Shown: positions 1 to 8,392, counted from the stretch's first letter. The stretch: DNA of 64,000 nucleotides from an uncultured Lachnospiraceae bacterium (GCA_910587085.1 CAJUMC010000008.1:20608-84607), one strand, 5' to 3'. The notes: generated by a model from the letters alone, not told the origin. Numbers and translations: made by a program.

Positions 1-372
1 GTGTGGCTGAATGCGAGCGGCATGCCGTTTTCCTGCTTTGCCTGTATCTGCTCCCGCGTCAGATCGCACAGCGGCAGAATATCCTCGATATAGCAGTTGG
101 ATACCGGGTGAAAAATCATATCAAAGGAATTGTCCGGAAACGGCAGGGGTTTTGCCATATCTGCACGAACTATGCTGATTTTATAATTCTCCCGCAAGCT
201 TTGGAAACCATTCCCGCGGAACCGTTTTTACGCCTGCAAGTGTAACGTCAAGCGCACCATTTTTCGCCGCGATATACTCTTCACGGCTGATTGCCGCGGA
301 CTTGTCCGCAAGACATTCGTTGATATTATCCCAGATACCTGCGTTAAAACTTATGTAATCTATATTTTTCAT
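1..372 (-). pseudogene. SAM-dependent methyltransferase remnant (internal deletion, cut by window edge)
   Basis: The ATG at 372, behind a GAGG-like site, opens a reading frame that looks like the N-terminus of a class I SAM methyltransferase (begins MKNIDYISFNAGIWD) and stops after about 60 residues. The sequence then continues in another frame at 1-180 with a typical later methyltransferase segment (PLPFPDNSFDMIFHPVSN). The block between, which in the family carries the glycine-rich SAM-binding motif I and the acidic motif II, is absent, and the junction near 178-186 is out of frame. A deletion of roughly 50-60 codons plus a frameshift is the simplest reading. The gene continues beyond the left edge. 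Product inactive as it stands; substrate unknown. Confidence 0.75.
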
Positions 373-576
373 AGAATCTTGCCTCATATTTCTTAATATT
401 ATCGTTTGATAAACCCCATATTTACAAGACTTTTCTTTTAAGAGTTTTTTCTTGCTCCATACAGCAATTATAATTATAAATTTGTTTCTGCGTTTAAAGA
501 TATAAATAAATATTACATAGCTTATATATACCTAAAACTTATTTCAAAATCATTCTTTTCTATATAACTTTTACAT

Positions 577-939
577 TTACTGTACACGGCTTCGAAAATA
601 AATAACATTCCCGTCCGGGTCATAAAAACTCATATTGACCGCTCCCCACGGTCTTTTAGTCGGTTTTTCAATGATTTTAACCCCCATCGCAAGCAGCCGC
701 TCATATTCAGAATCAATATCTTCCACCGTAAATGCAAGAGTTATATTCGGATTCCGGGTATTCTGACTGCTGTCATTTCCCTTCGAACCATCGTTATAAA
801 TTGTAAACTGTGTTTCCTCCGCCAGCAAAGTCTGATGGATTTCATCATTGCTTCCGTTCTCAATTCCGAACAATGTTTTGTAAAAATCCGCAAGGGATAC
901 AACATCATTTGTAATCAAACACACTTCCCCTATTTTCAT
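577..939 (-). CDS. VOC (glyoxalase/bleomycin-resistance) family protein
   Basis: This 120-residue protein is the usual length of a single vicinal-oxygen-chelate module. It starts MKIGEVCLITNDV, has the predicted beta-alpha-beta-beta-beta arrangement, a middle ITLAFTVEDID strand-turn, and ends with the family signature FYDPDGNVIYF. VOC proteins bind a metal at a beta-barrel and act as glyoxalases, dioxygenases or drug-sequestering proteins; which applies here cannot be told. The start is supported by an AGGAGG-like site just upstream (AGGAGGCATACATG). It is followed by a GNAT remnant and belongs to a run of small resistance-type accessory genes. Confidence 0.85.
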   Translation of the reverse strand: MKIGEVCLITNDVVSLADFYKTLFGIENGSNDEIHQTLLAEETQFTIYNDGSKGNDSSQNTRNPNITLAFTVEDIDSEYERLLAMGVKIIEKPTKRPWGAVNMSFYDPDGNVIYFRSRVQ

Positions 940-962
940 GTATGCCTCCTGTCCTTAATCCT

Positions 963-1211
963 TCACAATCTGCGTTCCATCACAAGATACACGGGCTTCC
1001 CCTTTGGAAACCGCTCCCCCGTTTCCGCAAAACCGTTTTTCCTCCGGAACGCACTGCTCTGCGGATTTCCCTCATCCACGGCAAGCCGGACTCCGCGGTA
1101 TCCAAGGCTTGCAAAATACGGCAGACACCCCTGAATGATAGATGTTCCGATTCCCCTTCCGGAAACGGCACTCTCCGCCATAAAGAAGCCGATATATACG
1201 ACATTCTCCTG
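963..1211 (-). pseudogene. GNAT acetyltransferase C-terminal remnant
   Basis: The frame reads NVVYIGFFMAESAVSGRGIG and continues through a GNAT-like C-terminal half (acetyl-CoA loop around SGRGIG, then SAFRRKNGF and LVMERRL). The N-terminal half of the fold is missing. The fragment lies in the same frame as, and immediately after, the stop codon of the adenylyltransferase fusion gene, separated only by two stops (1221-1223 and 1212-1214). A 14-base direct repeat (1202-1215 and 1225-1238) spans this junction, as expected of a recombination or slippage product. An ATG at 1181 could give a 72-residue peptide, but half a GNAT domain is unlikely to function. Confidence 0.7.
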
Positions 1212-1220
1212 TCACCGTTT

Positions 1221-3329
1221 TCACCATTCTCCTGTCACAATCTTCCTGTCCTTATAGTAATACTCCCTGTCGTGTTCATTGATCTCGCGCATCACCCTGC
1301 ACGGATTCCCGACCGCAACGACATTCGCAGGAATATCCTTTGTCACTACACTCCCCGCACCGATCACCGTGTTGTCTCCGATCGTCACACCCGGCATAAT
1401 AACTGCACCCGCACCGAGCCAGCAGTTTCTTCCGATATGCACCGGCATATTGTACTGGTACACCTGTTCGCGCAGCTTTGGCAGAATCGGGTGCCCTGCC
1501 GTGGCGATGGTGACATTCGGCCCTATCATGGTATAATCGCCGATATAGATATGCGTATCATCCACGCAGGTCAGGTGATAATTCGCGTAGACCATTTTCC
1601 CGAAATGGCAGTGATGCCCGCCGAAATTCGAATAGAACGGAGCTTCGATATACACGCCCTCCCCGCAGTCCGCGAGCATCTCCTTGAGCATTTTTGTCCG
1701 TTTCTCCGCCTCGGATGGTTTTGTCCGGTTATACTCACACAGCAGGTCCTGATAAACCACCTGCTCCTTCATGATCTCCTCGTCGTTCGGAAGATAAAGC
1801 TCCCCCGTATGCAGCTTTTCCTGCATTCCGCCTGCTTCCTCCGTCTTCTGCTTTGTCAGCCGTTTCATAAAGAAATGCTCCGAAAATCCGTCTTCGCGGT
1901 GCTCATACCTTCCAACCTCCTCAAAGCCGCAGGCTTTATAAAAATCCCTGCCCTGCCAGTTAAAGGTATCCAGCCGGATGGTATCCGCCCCCAGTGCCAG
2001 AGCACGGCGCTCCACCTCCGCCATCAGCATGGTTCCGATTCCCCGCCTGCGGTATTCCTCGTCCACAAAGACCGTGCCGACATAAAGGATATGGAACGCT
2101 GACATATAGCCGATTGCGCCCGCGATCAATCTGCCGTCCTTTGCGATGCCGACCGCAGCACCGCCGTTTAAGCGGTACGAGATGTATTGAACATCGTACT
2201 GGTCGAGTCTGTTTTCGATTTCCTCCCTGCCCGCTTCATCGAGGGAAATAATCTCAAAGTCTGTATTTTCCTTTCTCTGGATTTCATTGCTTCCGCCACC
2301 GCACTGCCCGTTCGGTGTCCCGGCCTCTTTTGCTGTGCAAACCTCCGCCGCATCTGCGGACGATCCATCCTCATGGCAGCATGCACCGATCTCCTTCGCA
2401 TTCGCAGACAGCGTCTTTCCCCGTCCGTCCTCCGGAACATCCGTGTAAACCTCCTCTGCGTCCGCAGGAAGCATCCTCACATGCCTGAAGTACGAAAAGC
2501 TGTTTTCCGCCTCCGTCTGATTATACTCATAGCCAAGCCCCGCACCGACCTCCTTCGCCGTCCGGTCAAAGAGGGCACACATGCGGACTGCTGCCTCCCA
2601 CGCTTCTTTTACATCGCAGGAAAACCATGTGGAAAGATACTCAGTCCAGTCTTTTTCCGGCAGCCAGCGGTTCATATATTTTCCGGATTTCCCGACGGAA
2701 ACCGACCAGTCCGTAATCAGCCCAACTTTCCATGACAACAGCTTTTCAAGCTGTATGCGCACAACATGGTTTACCATATGCTGCACATAGGTCATCTCCC
2801 CGCGCCAAAGCCCTTTTGCAACATTGTTCAGGCACCACCAGAATTCATTGCAGGCACAAATATATTCCTCCTGTGCCGGCTTTTTTACAAAATATCCCGA
2901 ATCGTTGGATTCCGGAACCTCGGGCAGGATTCCGTCCTTGTCGAGCAGAATTTTGCGCAGGGTATCATCAAAAATCCCCTCCTGCGCGTTCGCGATGGTT
3001 TCCACATGCAGGTCGATCCGGTTCCCGTCAGCGAACTGCATCAGCCAGCCGTAAGATTTTGCAGGATCAACTCCTTCATCCGGAAAAAACTCCGCAAATT
3101 CGTCCGGGCGCTGCATATACAGGATTTTTCCGAACATGCGCTCCGTCCAGTCCCGGTCTTTTCTAAAGCTTTCGGTTTCACGCACAACATAACCCACATC
3201 ATAATCCTGAAAAATATCCCGGGGTGCATTCGGGTTCGTCCGCGAACCGTCTATGTAGACTGCGCGGATGCGCTCGTCCTCCTCCGCCACCTTTAAAATC
3301 AGATCATACATTTCCTGCTCGGTTCTCAT
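1221..3329 (-). CDS. Fusion: aminoglycoside 6-adenylyltransferase + GNAT + maltose/galactoside O-acetyltransferase
   Basis: One 702-residue frame contains three enzyme modules. Residues 1-285 resemble ANT(6)/AadE streptomycin adenylyltransferases (about 290 residues alone), with the nucleotidyltransferase motif DGSRTNPNAPRD (27-38), acidic residues D42 and D44 in QDYDVGYVV, and RIDLH (D106). Residues 290-352 are a hydrophilic linker rich in A, G, E and C. Residues 357-491 are a GNAT with acetyl-CoA loop RRRGIG (427-432). Residues 502-702 are a left-handed beta-helix sugar O-acetyltransferase (Maa/LacA type) with catalytic His613 in ATAGHP. Start ATG at 3329 has a GGAGG site. An internal ATG at codon 502 also has GGAGG 11 bases upstream, so the last module might be translated separately. 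No internal start is visible for the GNAT. Fusion status assumes no sequencing error. Confidence 0.85.
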   Translation of the reverse strand: MRTEQEMYDLILKVAEEDERIRAVYIDGSRTNPNAPRDIFQDYDVGYVVRETESFRKDRDWTERMFGKILYMQRPDEFAEFFPDEGVDPAKSYGWLMQFADGNRIDLHVETIANAQEGIFDDTLRKILLDKDGILPEVPESNDSGYFVKKPAQEEYICACNEFWWCLNNVAKGLWRGEMTYVQHMVNHVVRIQLEKLLSWKVGLITDWSVSVGKSGKYMNRWLPEKDWTEYLSTWFSCDVKEAWEAAVRMCALFDRTAKEVGAGLGYEYNQTEAENSFSYFRHVRMLPADAEEVYTDVPEDGRGKTLSANAKEIGACCHEDGSSADAAEVCTAKEAGTPNGQCGGGSNEIQRKENTDFEIISLDEAGREEIENRLDQYDVQYISYRLNGGAAVGIAKDGRLIAGAIGYMSAFHILYVGTVFVDEEYRRRGIGTMLMAEVERRALALGADTIRLDTFNWQGRDFYKACGFEEVGRYEHREDGFSEHFFMKRLTKQKTEEAGGMQEKLHTGELYLPNDEEIMKEQVVYQDLLCEYNRTKPSEAEKRTKMLKEMLADCGEGVYIEAPFYSNFGGHHCHFGKMVYANYHLTCVDDTHIYIGDYTMIGPNVTIATAGHPILPKLREQVYQYNMPVHIGRNCWLGAGAVIMPGVTIGDNTVIGAGSVVTKDIPANVVAVGNPCRVMREINEHDREYYYKDRKIVTGEW

Positions 3330-3493
3330 GTCAGTCCTCCTTCTGCAATATATTTATGGTTAATCTCCTTACAGCCGGTAAGGAATTATTTCTCTTTTCA
3401 ATTAAGCCGAATTGCCCGCCAAATGATTATAAAACTGCGGATACCATAATCGCCGTTGTAAAAGAAACATCATCCGGGATTTTATGCTCTCTT

Positions 3494-4318
3494 TCACCGG
3501 ATGCCCTGCGGACAGCGCTGTCCCACTGCACAGACCCAGTTCGGCAGAGCCATCCGCGGATTTTCCTTCCAGTCATACATTCGGTCCACCTCTTCCCTGC
3601 TCACGCGCATTCCACGGATGATATCCTCTGTTTTGACCCAAAACGGAAGGTCATAATTTTTCTCCGCAAACATTTCTTCTATGTGGAGCAGCCGTAATCC
3701 CGCATCTGCCGCCGCATTCAGAATATCCTGAAGCCGCCATTCATAAGTAATGGTGTATTCATCCTCAAACGGCCCGGTATGGTTATATGGCTTCACCACC
3801 TTCAAATCCTCACGAGACGGGCGCATGATCGGATGCACCTCATAGAGTATGGAAAAGCCGCCCGGCTTCAGCACGCGGTGTATATTCCGGTACATGGCCG
3901 GCAGGTCGTTCAGCCAGACGTGAACGCCGTTGGAAGTGTAGACCAGGTCATATTCCCCATCCGCAATGCCGCCAAGCTTCATGGTATCCTCGCATACAAA
4001 CTCAATCGAACGGTAGATACCTTCCTGTTTCGCAATTCTTTCGGCATTTTTCAGCTGATTCTCTGAAATATCGCAGGAGGTAACGGCCGCGCCCAGCAGG
4101 GCGAACGCGAAAACGGCATGGTTGTCGCCGCTCGACGGGACACAGACCCGCTTTCCTTTCAAATCAGGCAGATACTTCCGAATCAGCTCCTAGGTCGTTT
4201 TGTGAAACGCTTTTGACGGGTTATCCAAAACCGGCCGGAGAAGTTGTTCCGAATGATTCAGCTTTGACCAGCTGTCCGCATAGTCATTCCAGTTTTGTTT
4301 ATTCTTTTCCACAACCAT
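3494..4318 (-). pseudogene. SAM-dependent methyltransferase interrupted by an amber stop
   Basis: Starting at the ATG at 4318 the frame reads a typical N-terminus (VEKNKQNWNDYADSWSKLNH). It meets TAG at codon 43 (4192-4190), then continues in the same frame with ELIRKYLPDLKGKRVCVPSS through a complete class I methyltransferase to 3494. Motif I is GKRVCVPSSGDNHAVFAFA, motif II is VTSCDIS, followed by DLVYTSNGVHVW and LKPGGFSILYEVHP. Related proteins usually have Trp at the stop position (TGG to TAG is a single change). A distal ATG at 4162 could make a 222-residue product, but this removes the N-terminal helices and has no good ribosome site. I treat it as a recent nonsense pseudogene. Confidence 0.8.
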
Positions 4319-4465
4319 TTTATTTGTTATACTCCTTTGTTAATAAATTTTCTTTATATAATTATTTTTTATTAATAATTCTCCTTTATATAATTTTTCT
4401 TTTATAATAACAGCAATAATATATGTATTGTTAAAGCCTGCCGTTTCCACAGGCAGGCAAACCTG

Positions 4466-4987
4466 TTACCGAAAGAACTCTATAATTTCCTCCGCACTTA
4501 CCGGCTGCATATTATTTGCATCAACCCCCACGTCATATCGCAGGATCCCTTTTCTGCGGTTTTCAATATTATAATCTTTGTGATTGTGCTGATGACCATG
4601 AAGTGCGATCACACCCTTTCCATAGCCGTTCCATTCCATGATAGGATAATGAAATAATATAAAACGCTGATTCAGGTACGTGATTTCCATATAATCCCGG
4701 ATGGAGCAGAACAACGACGATTGAAATTTTTCACTGTCCGCAAAATCATCATGGTTTCCCCGGATAAGATATTTTCTGCCCTTCAGTGAATACAGGCACG
4801 CAGATGCCATCTCGGCCCCTTTCATCGTAAAATCACCTAGAATATATACCTCATCCTGACTGGATACTTTGTTGTTCCATTTTTGTATCAACGCTTTATT
4901 CATTTCTTCCGCATTATGAAAAGGTCTTTGTGTATGACGGATGATTTTATCATGATAAAAATGTAAATCCGCTGTGAAATATACCAT
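4466..4987 (-). CDS. Calcineurin-like metallophosphoesterase (YfcE/MJ0936-like small type)
   Basis: This 173-residue protein has all metal-binding motifs of the metallophosphoesterase superfamily in order: DLH (7-9), GDF (51-53), GNHD (77-80), H113 in FHYP, and HGHQH (130-134). Residues between GNHD and FHYP are the short type without a cap domain, like many stand-alone prokaryotic phosphodiesterases and phage-associated phosphoesterases. The likely activity is hydrolysis of phosphomonoesters or phosphodiesters with two metals; the natural substrate is unknown. The ATG is preceded by AAGGGGG. It stands alone, flanked by AT-rich spacer on one side and the tandem GNAT gene on the other. Confidence 0.88.
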   Translation of the reverse strand: MVYFTADLHFYHDKIIRHTQRPFHNAEEMNKALIQKWNNKVSSQDEVYILGDFTMKGAEMASACLYSLKGRKYLIRGNHDDFADSEKFQSSLFCSIRDYMEITYLNQRFILFHYPIMEWNGYGKGVIALHGHQHNHKDYNIENRRKGILRYDVGVDANNMQPVSAEEIIEFFR

Positions 4988-5045
4988 TAAAATTCCCCCT
5001 TACACATTGTGACCATGCAGATCGCAACCCTCTCTCCTGATTATT

Positions 5046-5972
5046 TTACCGCATCCGCTTCACAAACACCACATCCTGATTTTTCGCCCTGCACCCGGAA
5101 GCCTTTTTATAGCCGTTCCTCCTGTAAAAATCCTCTGCCGTATCCGTTGTTAAAATACTGGTATAAATTCCGTTTTCTTTCAAATAATTTTCCGCCATGG
5201 ATAACAGCGCCGAGCCATGTCCCTTTCCCCGGTATTGCCCCGCGATAAAAAACTCCCTGACAAAACCGCAGGTTTCTTCAAAAAAACTGCTCGAAAACAC
5301 AATCGGCTGAAACAGGATAAATCCGATGGGCGAACCGTCCTGTGCGGTTCTTAAAAATGCGGCATTCCCGCCCTCCTCGTTCATCTCCCGAAAAAGACCC
5401 GCCCAGTTTTTTACCGGAATGCCAAGCTCCATAAAATACGCCCGGAAAGCATCCTGGAAGCGGGTGTCCGAAAAGTCGGAAAGCATTTCGTCCCGAAAAA
5501 ATTCCTCCCCGCTTTCCTTGTTAAAATAATACATAAGATTTAGACAATCCGGCAAGTATTCTGCAATATACCTGGTATCCTCAAAACCCGCTGACCCAAA
5601 TAGTTTCAGCGCCGGAGTATTTTCCCTGTTTACACAGACTTCGACGCAGTTATACTTTTGTTCCAGTTTAAGTTCTGAAAGAATATGCCTGAGACTCTCA
5701 GCACCATATCCCCGATTTTGGAAATCCTTTCCGATCATAAACTGCTGAAGGTCATAGCATGCAGGCTCTTCGTCCATATCCTTCACCAGCGCAATTCCGA
5801 CAGGCTGTCCGTCCGCCGTAATCCCGATTACCCTCGCCCGGTTTTCCCGGTAAGCGTAGCCTCTCGCGATAATCCCTTTCGCACTGTCAAGAAAGCCCTT
5901 TTGTTCTTCCCCTACACGCAGGCGCTCAAAATCCAAAAAATTATCCCCGTTCACTTCAACCAGACTGACCAC
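5046..5972 (-). CDS. Tandem GNAT-family N-acetyltransferase
   Basis: The 308-residue protein contains two GNAT domains. In the first (about 1-150) the acetyl-CoA loop is FQNRGYGAESLRHIL and the end is GFEDTRY. In the second (about 170-308) the loop is YRGKGHGSALLSMAE and the end is FYRRNGYKKASG. Between them is a YYF/EEFFRDEMLSDF linker. The start is a GTG at 5972 behind AAGGGGGGA, five bases away; no ATG fits better. Bacterial tandem GNATs often have one catalytic and one structural half; both loops here retain the Q/R-x-x-G-x-G/A pattern. Substrate unknown. Downstream of the repeat array at 6067-6534. Confidence 0.85.
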   Translation of the reverse strand: MVSLVEVNGDNFLDFERLRVGEEQKGFLDSAKGIIARGYAYRENRARVIGITADGQPVGIALVKDMDEEPACYDLQQFMIGKDFQNRGYGAESLRHILSELKLEQKYNCVEVCVNRENTPALKLFGSAGFEDTRYIAEYLPDCLNLMYYFNKESGEEFFRDEMLSDFSDTRFQDAFRAYFMELGIPVKNWAGLFREMNEEGGNAAFLRTAQDGSPIGFILFQPIVFSSSFFEETCGFVREFFIAGQYRGKGHGSALLSMAENYLKENGIYTSILTTDTAEDFYRRNGYKKASGCRAKNQDVVFVKRMR

Positions 5973-6066
5973 CGCAATCCCCCCTTTCCTGTCGGCATAG
6001 TACTTAAGAGCAAGAGCTGCTTTATATCTCCATATATAAATTTAATTTCTCATTCCTGTCTTGAAG

Positions 6067-6534
6067 TTCATCTTTCACTTCTTATCTGCAAATTCGTATT
6101 TCTTTTTCTATCTGCAGATTCATCTTATTTCTTATCCGCAAGTTCGTATTTCCTTTTCCACCTGCAAGTTCATCTTTCATTTCTTATCTGCAAGTTCGTA
6201 TTTCCTTTTCCACCTGCAAGTTCATCTTTCATTTCTTATCTGCAAGTTCGTATTTCCTTTTCCACCTGCAAGTTCATCTTTCACTTCTTATCTGCAAGTT
6301 CGTATTTCCTTTTCTATCTGCAAGTTCATCTTTCACCTCTTATCTGCAATTTCGTATTTCTTTTTCTATCTGCAGATTCATCTCTCACTTCTTATCTGCA
6401 ATTTCGTATTTCTTTTTCTATCTGCAGATTCATCTCTCATTTCTTATCTGCAAGTTCATCTTTTCATTTTTAATCTGCAATTTTGGCTTCCCATTTCTCA
6501 TCTGAAAATTCATTTCTCCACTTCCGTCTACAAA
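6067..6534. repeat. Tandem array of about eighteen 26-base units in two alternating types
   Basis: The array is made of 26-base units that alternate between type A (begins TTCATCTTTCAYTTCTTAT) and type B (begins TTCGTATTTCCTTTTC), each ending in CTGCAA or CTGCAG, so the higher-order period is 52. Units start at 6067, 6093, 6119 (24 bases), 6143, 6169 and so on every 26 bases to 6429, with degenerate units at 6455, 6482 and 6509. Units 4-9 are almost identical; the edges drift. The plus strand is strongly pyrimidine-rich. The last unit overlaps the stop codon of the leucine-rich-repeat gene, so its transcript would carry a purine-rich repetitive tail. No spacers, so this is not a CRISPR. Two frames are open across it only because the repeat lacks stops. 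Confidence 0.95.
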
Positions 6535-7274
6535 TTCTTCCAATCCCCGTAATTCATCTGGTAATCAAGCAAATCTGCCTTCCCCTCCTTTTTTAGTTTA
6601 TTCTCAGGCACATTGTAGCGCCTAATATTACTGCGATCCATATAAACCATATACGCCCCTTTCAGACGCTTCATCGCAAGCAGGACTTCCGCTATCTTTG
6701 TACCGGAAAGCTTGTCCGCCGCCAGGGTAAAACCCAGGTACTCAACAGCAGAGTCTTTTAAACCGTTAATATTTTCTAATTTATGCATTTCATAAACATT
6801 CAGAGCAAAAATATTTGGAAGCCTACGGAAATCAGGCAGTGCCTCCACACCCGGAAGGCCGTTCAGATACAGCTTTCTAAGCCCCTCCGCCTGTTCCAGA
6901 AAGGATAAATCCTTTCGTTTTTTGATGCCGTTCAATTCCAGCTCCCGCAGACGACCCGTAAAAAACGCCGGAAAAGTTTCATCCACCACACAGTTTGCCG
7001 ACAGGTTTTCCAGGGCCTCGCAATGGATTCCGGAAAAATCAACGGGAAGCGCCAGATACATCACAAGCTTTTTCAAACGATGCAGCTCATTCACACCGGT
7101 AATATCCGTGAAATCCCCCCGCAAAAACAATTCTTCCACTTCCGGATAATCGGAGAGAAATGCAAGGTCCGTCTTTTTGTTTGCATATATCCGCAGGGAG
7201 CGGACTCTGTCCGGTGCAAGCCCGTTCAGCTCCGCAACCGTTTCCTTTTTTCCGATGTTTATTTCTCCGTCCAT
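6528..7274 (-). CDS. Leucine-rich-repeat-like protein
   Basis: The 248-residue protein has no signal peptide and shows irregular repeats of about 22-24 residues with the L-x-x-L-x-L pattern (LSDYPEVEELFLRG, RLRELELNG, QAEGLRKLYLNG, RRLPNIFALNVYEM, DSAVEYLGFTLAADK), as in bacterial leucine-rich-repeat proteins. These form curved protein-binding surfaces; the partner is unknown. The last 50 residues (MKRLKGAYMVYMDRSNIRRY and onward) form a non-repeat cap. The start has GGCGG upstream. Its stop codon lies inside the last unit of the 26-base repeat array, so array and gene share an end. Similar stand-alone proteins often sit among immunity genes, but that is only context. Confidence 0.75.
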   Translation of the reverse strand: MDGEINIGKKETVAELNGLAPDRVRSLRIYANKKTDLAFLSDYPEVEELFLRGDFTDITGVNELHRLKKLVMYLALPVDFSGIHCEALENLSANCVVDETFPAFFTGRLRELELNGIKKRKDLSFLEQAEGLRKLYLNGLPGVEALPDFRRLPNIFALNVYEMHKLENINGLKDSAVEYLGFTLAADKLSGTKIAEVLLAMKRLKGAYMVYMDRSNIRRYNVPENKLKKEGKADLLDYQMNYGDWKNL

Positions 7275-7357
7275 ACGCCCGCCTCCAATTTAAATATTCT
7301 ATCCGATATACTTTCAAAGCTGCTGCGGTCTGCCGCAGCATCCATCCGGCAGCCTTC

Positions 7358-7909
7358 TCAATTCGACCCAAGACAAAACTCTCCCGCGCGAAGCCTTTCT
7401 GCAATGCATTCCGCGCTCTCCTGCACGGTCTGAAGGCTTGTGTCCACAGCATGCGCCTCAAATTCCCCAAGGTCGGCAAACATGCGCCACAGCCTGGACA
7501 CAACCGCAGCATCCAGCGGAAAGCATGCCCGCTGCTCCCTTTCTGCAGCCCGCTGCACCGTAACCTGCTCGCCCGGCCGCAGGACGATATAACGCACGTC
7601 AATCCCTTCTCCCGCCATATTTTGCCACGGCTTTAAAAACCAGGGACCGATCACCCCGTCCACATAGACCTCATATCCGCCTTCCGCATAGCTTCTGGCA
7701 CTTGCCGCAATGACCTCTGCTACGGTTTCATTCTGGTCGCCTGCCTCCTCAAGCCACGGTGCTATATAGCCCCTTTTGATATACTGGTAAAAATCGTCCG
7801 TGTGAAGATGAACGGCAAGCCGGGACGGGGCGTTTTCCGTCAGTATTCCTGCGGTGCTGGTTTTTCCCGTTCCTGTCGCCCCGGAAATGATGATAATCTT
7901 ATTTGTCAT
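7358..7909 (-). CDS. P-loop nucleoside/small-molecule kinase-like ATPase
   Basis: The chosen ATG at 7909 is preceded by AGGAGGGG seven bases upstream and gives 183 residues beginning MTNKIIIISGATGTGKTS, a clean Walker A (GATGTGKTS) at the very N-terminus. A TDDFYQY motif follows at about 35-41, as in uridine-kinase- and chloramphenicol-phosphotransferase-like proteins where it binds the acceptor. EVYVDGVIGPWF is the second strand and RAAEREQRACFP resembles a lid. The fold is that of small P-loop kinases (AAA_18/AAA_33 types). Substrate not determined. It is divergent in job from its neighbours but fits the accessory-resistance character of this stretch. Confidence 0.75.
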   Translation of the reverse strand: MTNKIIIISGATGTGKTSTAGILTENAPSRLAVHLHTDDFYQYIKRGYIAPWLEEAGDQNETVAEVIAASARSYAEGGYEVYVDGVIGPWFLKPWQNMAGEGIDVRYIVLRPGEQVTVQRAAEREQRACFPLDAAVVSRLWRMFADLGEFEAHAVDTSLQTVQESAECIAERLRAGEFCLGSN

Positions 7910-8046
7910 ATTTTTTCCCCTCCTGTCCGCCGGCATGAGATCTGTCAGTATTCTGCCATATCGTTCCTGCATGATGTCCCCGGCGGATGATCACAATTCA
8001 TATAAGAAACTTTCCTGCTCACGGTTGAGCTCTAGGAAATGAAATC

Positions 8047-8340
8047 TTATGAAATTTGTCCTCCCTCCTGGTCGAGCTCTCGGAAATGAAATCTGAATGT
8101 TTTTTCCTTGTTTTTGCTACTTATAATTCTCTCATCAATCCTCCGAACTACACTATTAGTGTATGCAGTAAAATATTTTAACCAAAATCCGCGAGCTGTT
8201 GGATTAAAACTTTCAAAATCCACTTCAAGTTTGGTATAGCCTTCTCTTTTCAACACAGTTATAGTATAATTAATTAAATTTTGATATAATCCTTTATCCC
8301 TGTATTCCGGCAGGCAGTATGCACCTCTGATATGACGAGA
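8047..8340 (-). pseudogene. GNAT acetyltransferase C-terminal remnant
   Basis: The frame reads IRGAYCLPEYRDKGLYQNLI (a GNAT acetyl-CoA loop in which the usual RxxGxG has become RDKGLY), then VLKREGYTKLEVDFESFN and GFWLKYFTAYTNSVVRRIDE, matching the C-terminal half of large GNAT proteins. Upstream the frame hits a stop just before 8340 and there is no N-terminal half. A GTG/ATG-type start inside could express 69 residues, which would not be a complete fold. Directly upstream lies the 28-base palindrome at 8365-8392. I read it as a 5'-truncated gene. Confidence 0.65.
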
Positions 8341-8364
8341 TACCGATTTTCTCCTTATCCATCC

Positions 8365-8392
8365 TTATACATGGTGCTAGCACCATGTATAA
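8365..8392. repeat. 28-base perfect palindrome
   Basis: The two 14-base arms are exact reverse complements (left arm TTATACATGGTGCT, right arm AGCACCATGTATAA) with no central spacer. The GC core is in the middle and the ends are AT-rich, and no T-run follows on either strand, so it is not a typical terminator. It lies between the 3' end of the APH-like gene and the truncated GNAT. A dimeric repressor operator or a recombination/resolution site are the obvious options. Confidence 0.9.

Noticed and set aside
4190..4192. In-frame TAG as a pyrrolysine codon
   Set aside because: The protein is not of the methylamine methyltransferase families that use pyrrolysine and no Pyl genes are seen; a Trp-to-stop mutation is simpler.
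6067..6534. CRISPR array
   Set aside because: Units are contiguous with no unique spacers and no cas genes are nearby.
5685..6552. Repetitive hydrophobic protein encoded on the plus strand across the repeat array
   Set aside because: The unit length of 26 shifts the reading frame each time; the frames stay open only because the repeat lacks stops in any phase, and one of them starts antisense to the tandem GNAT gene.
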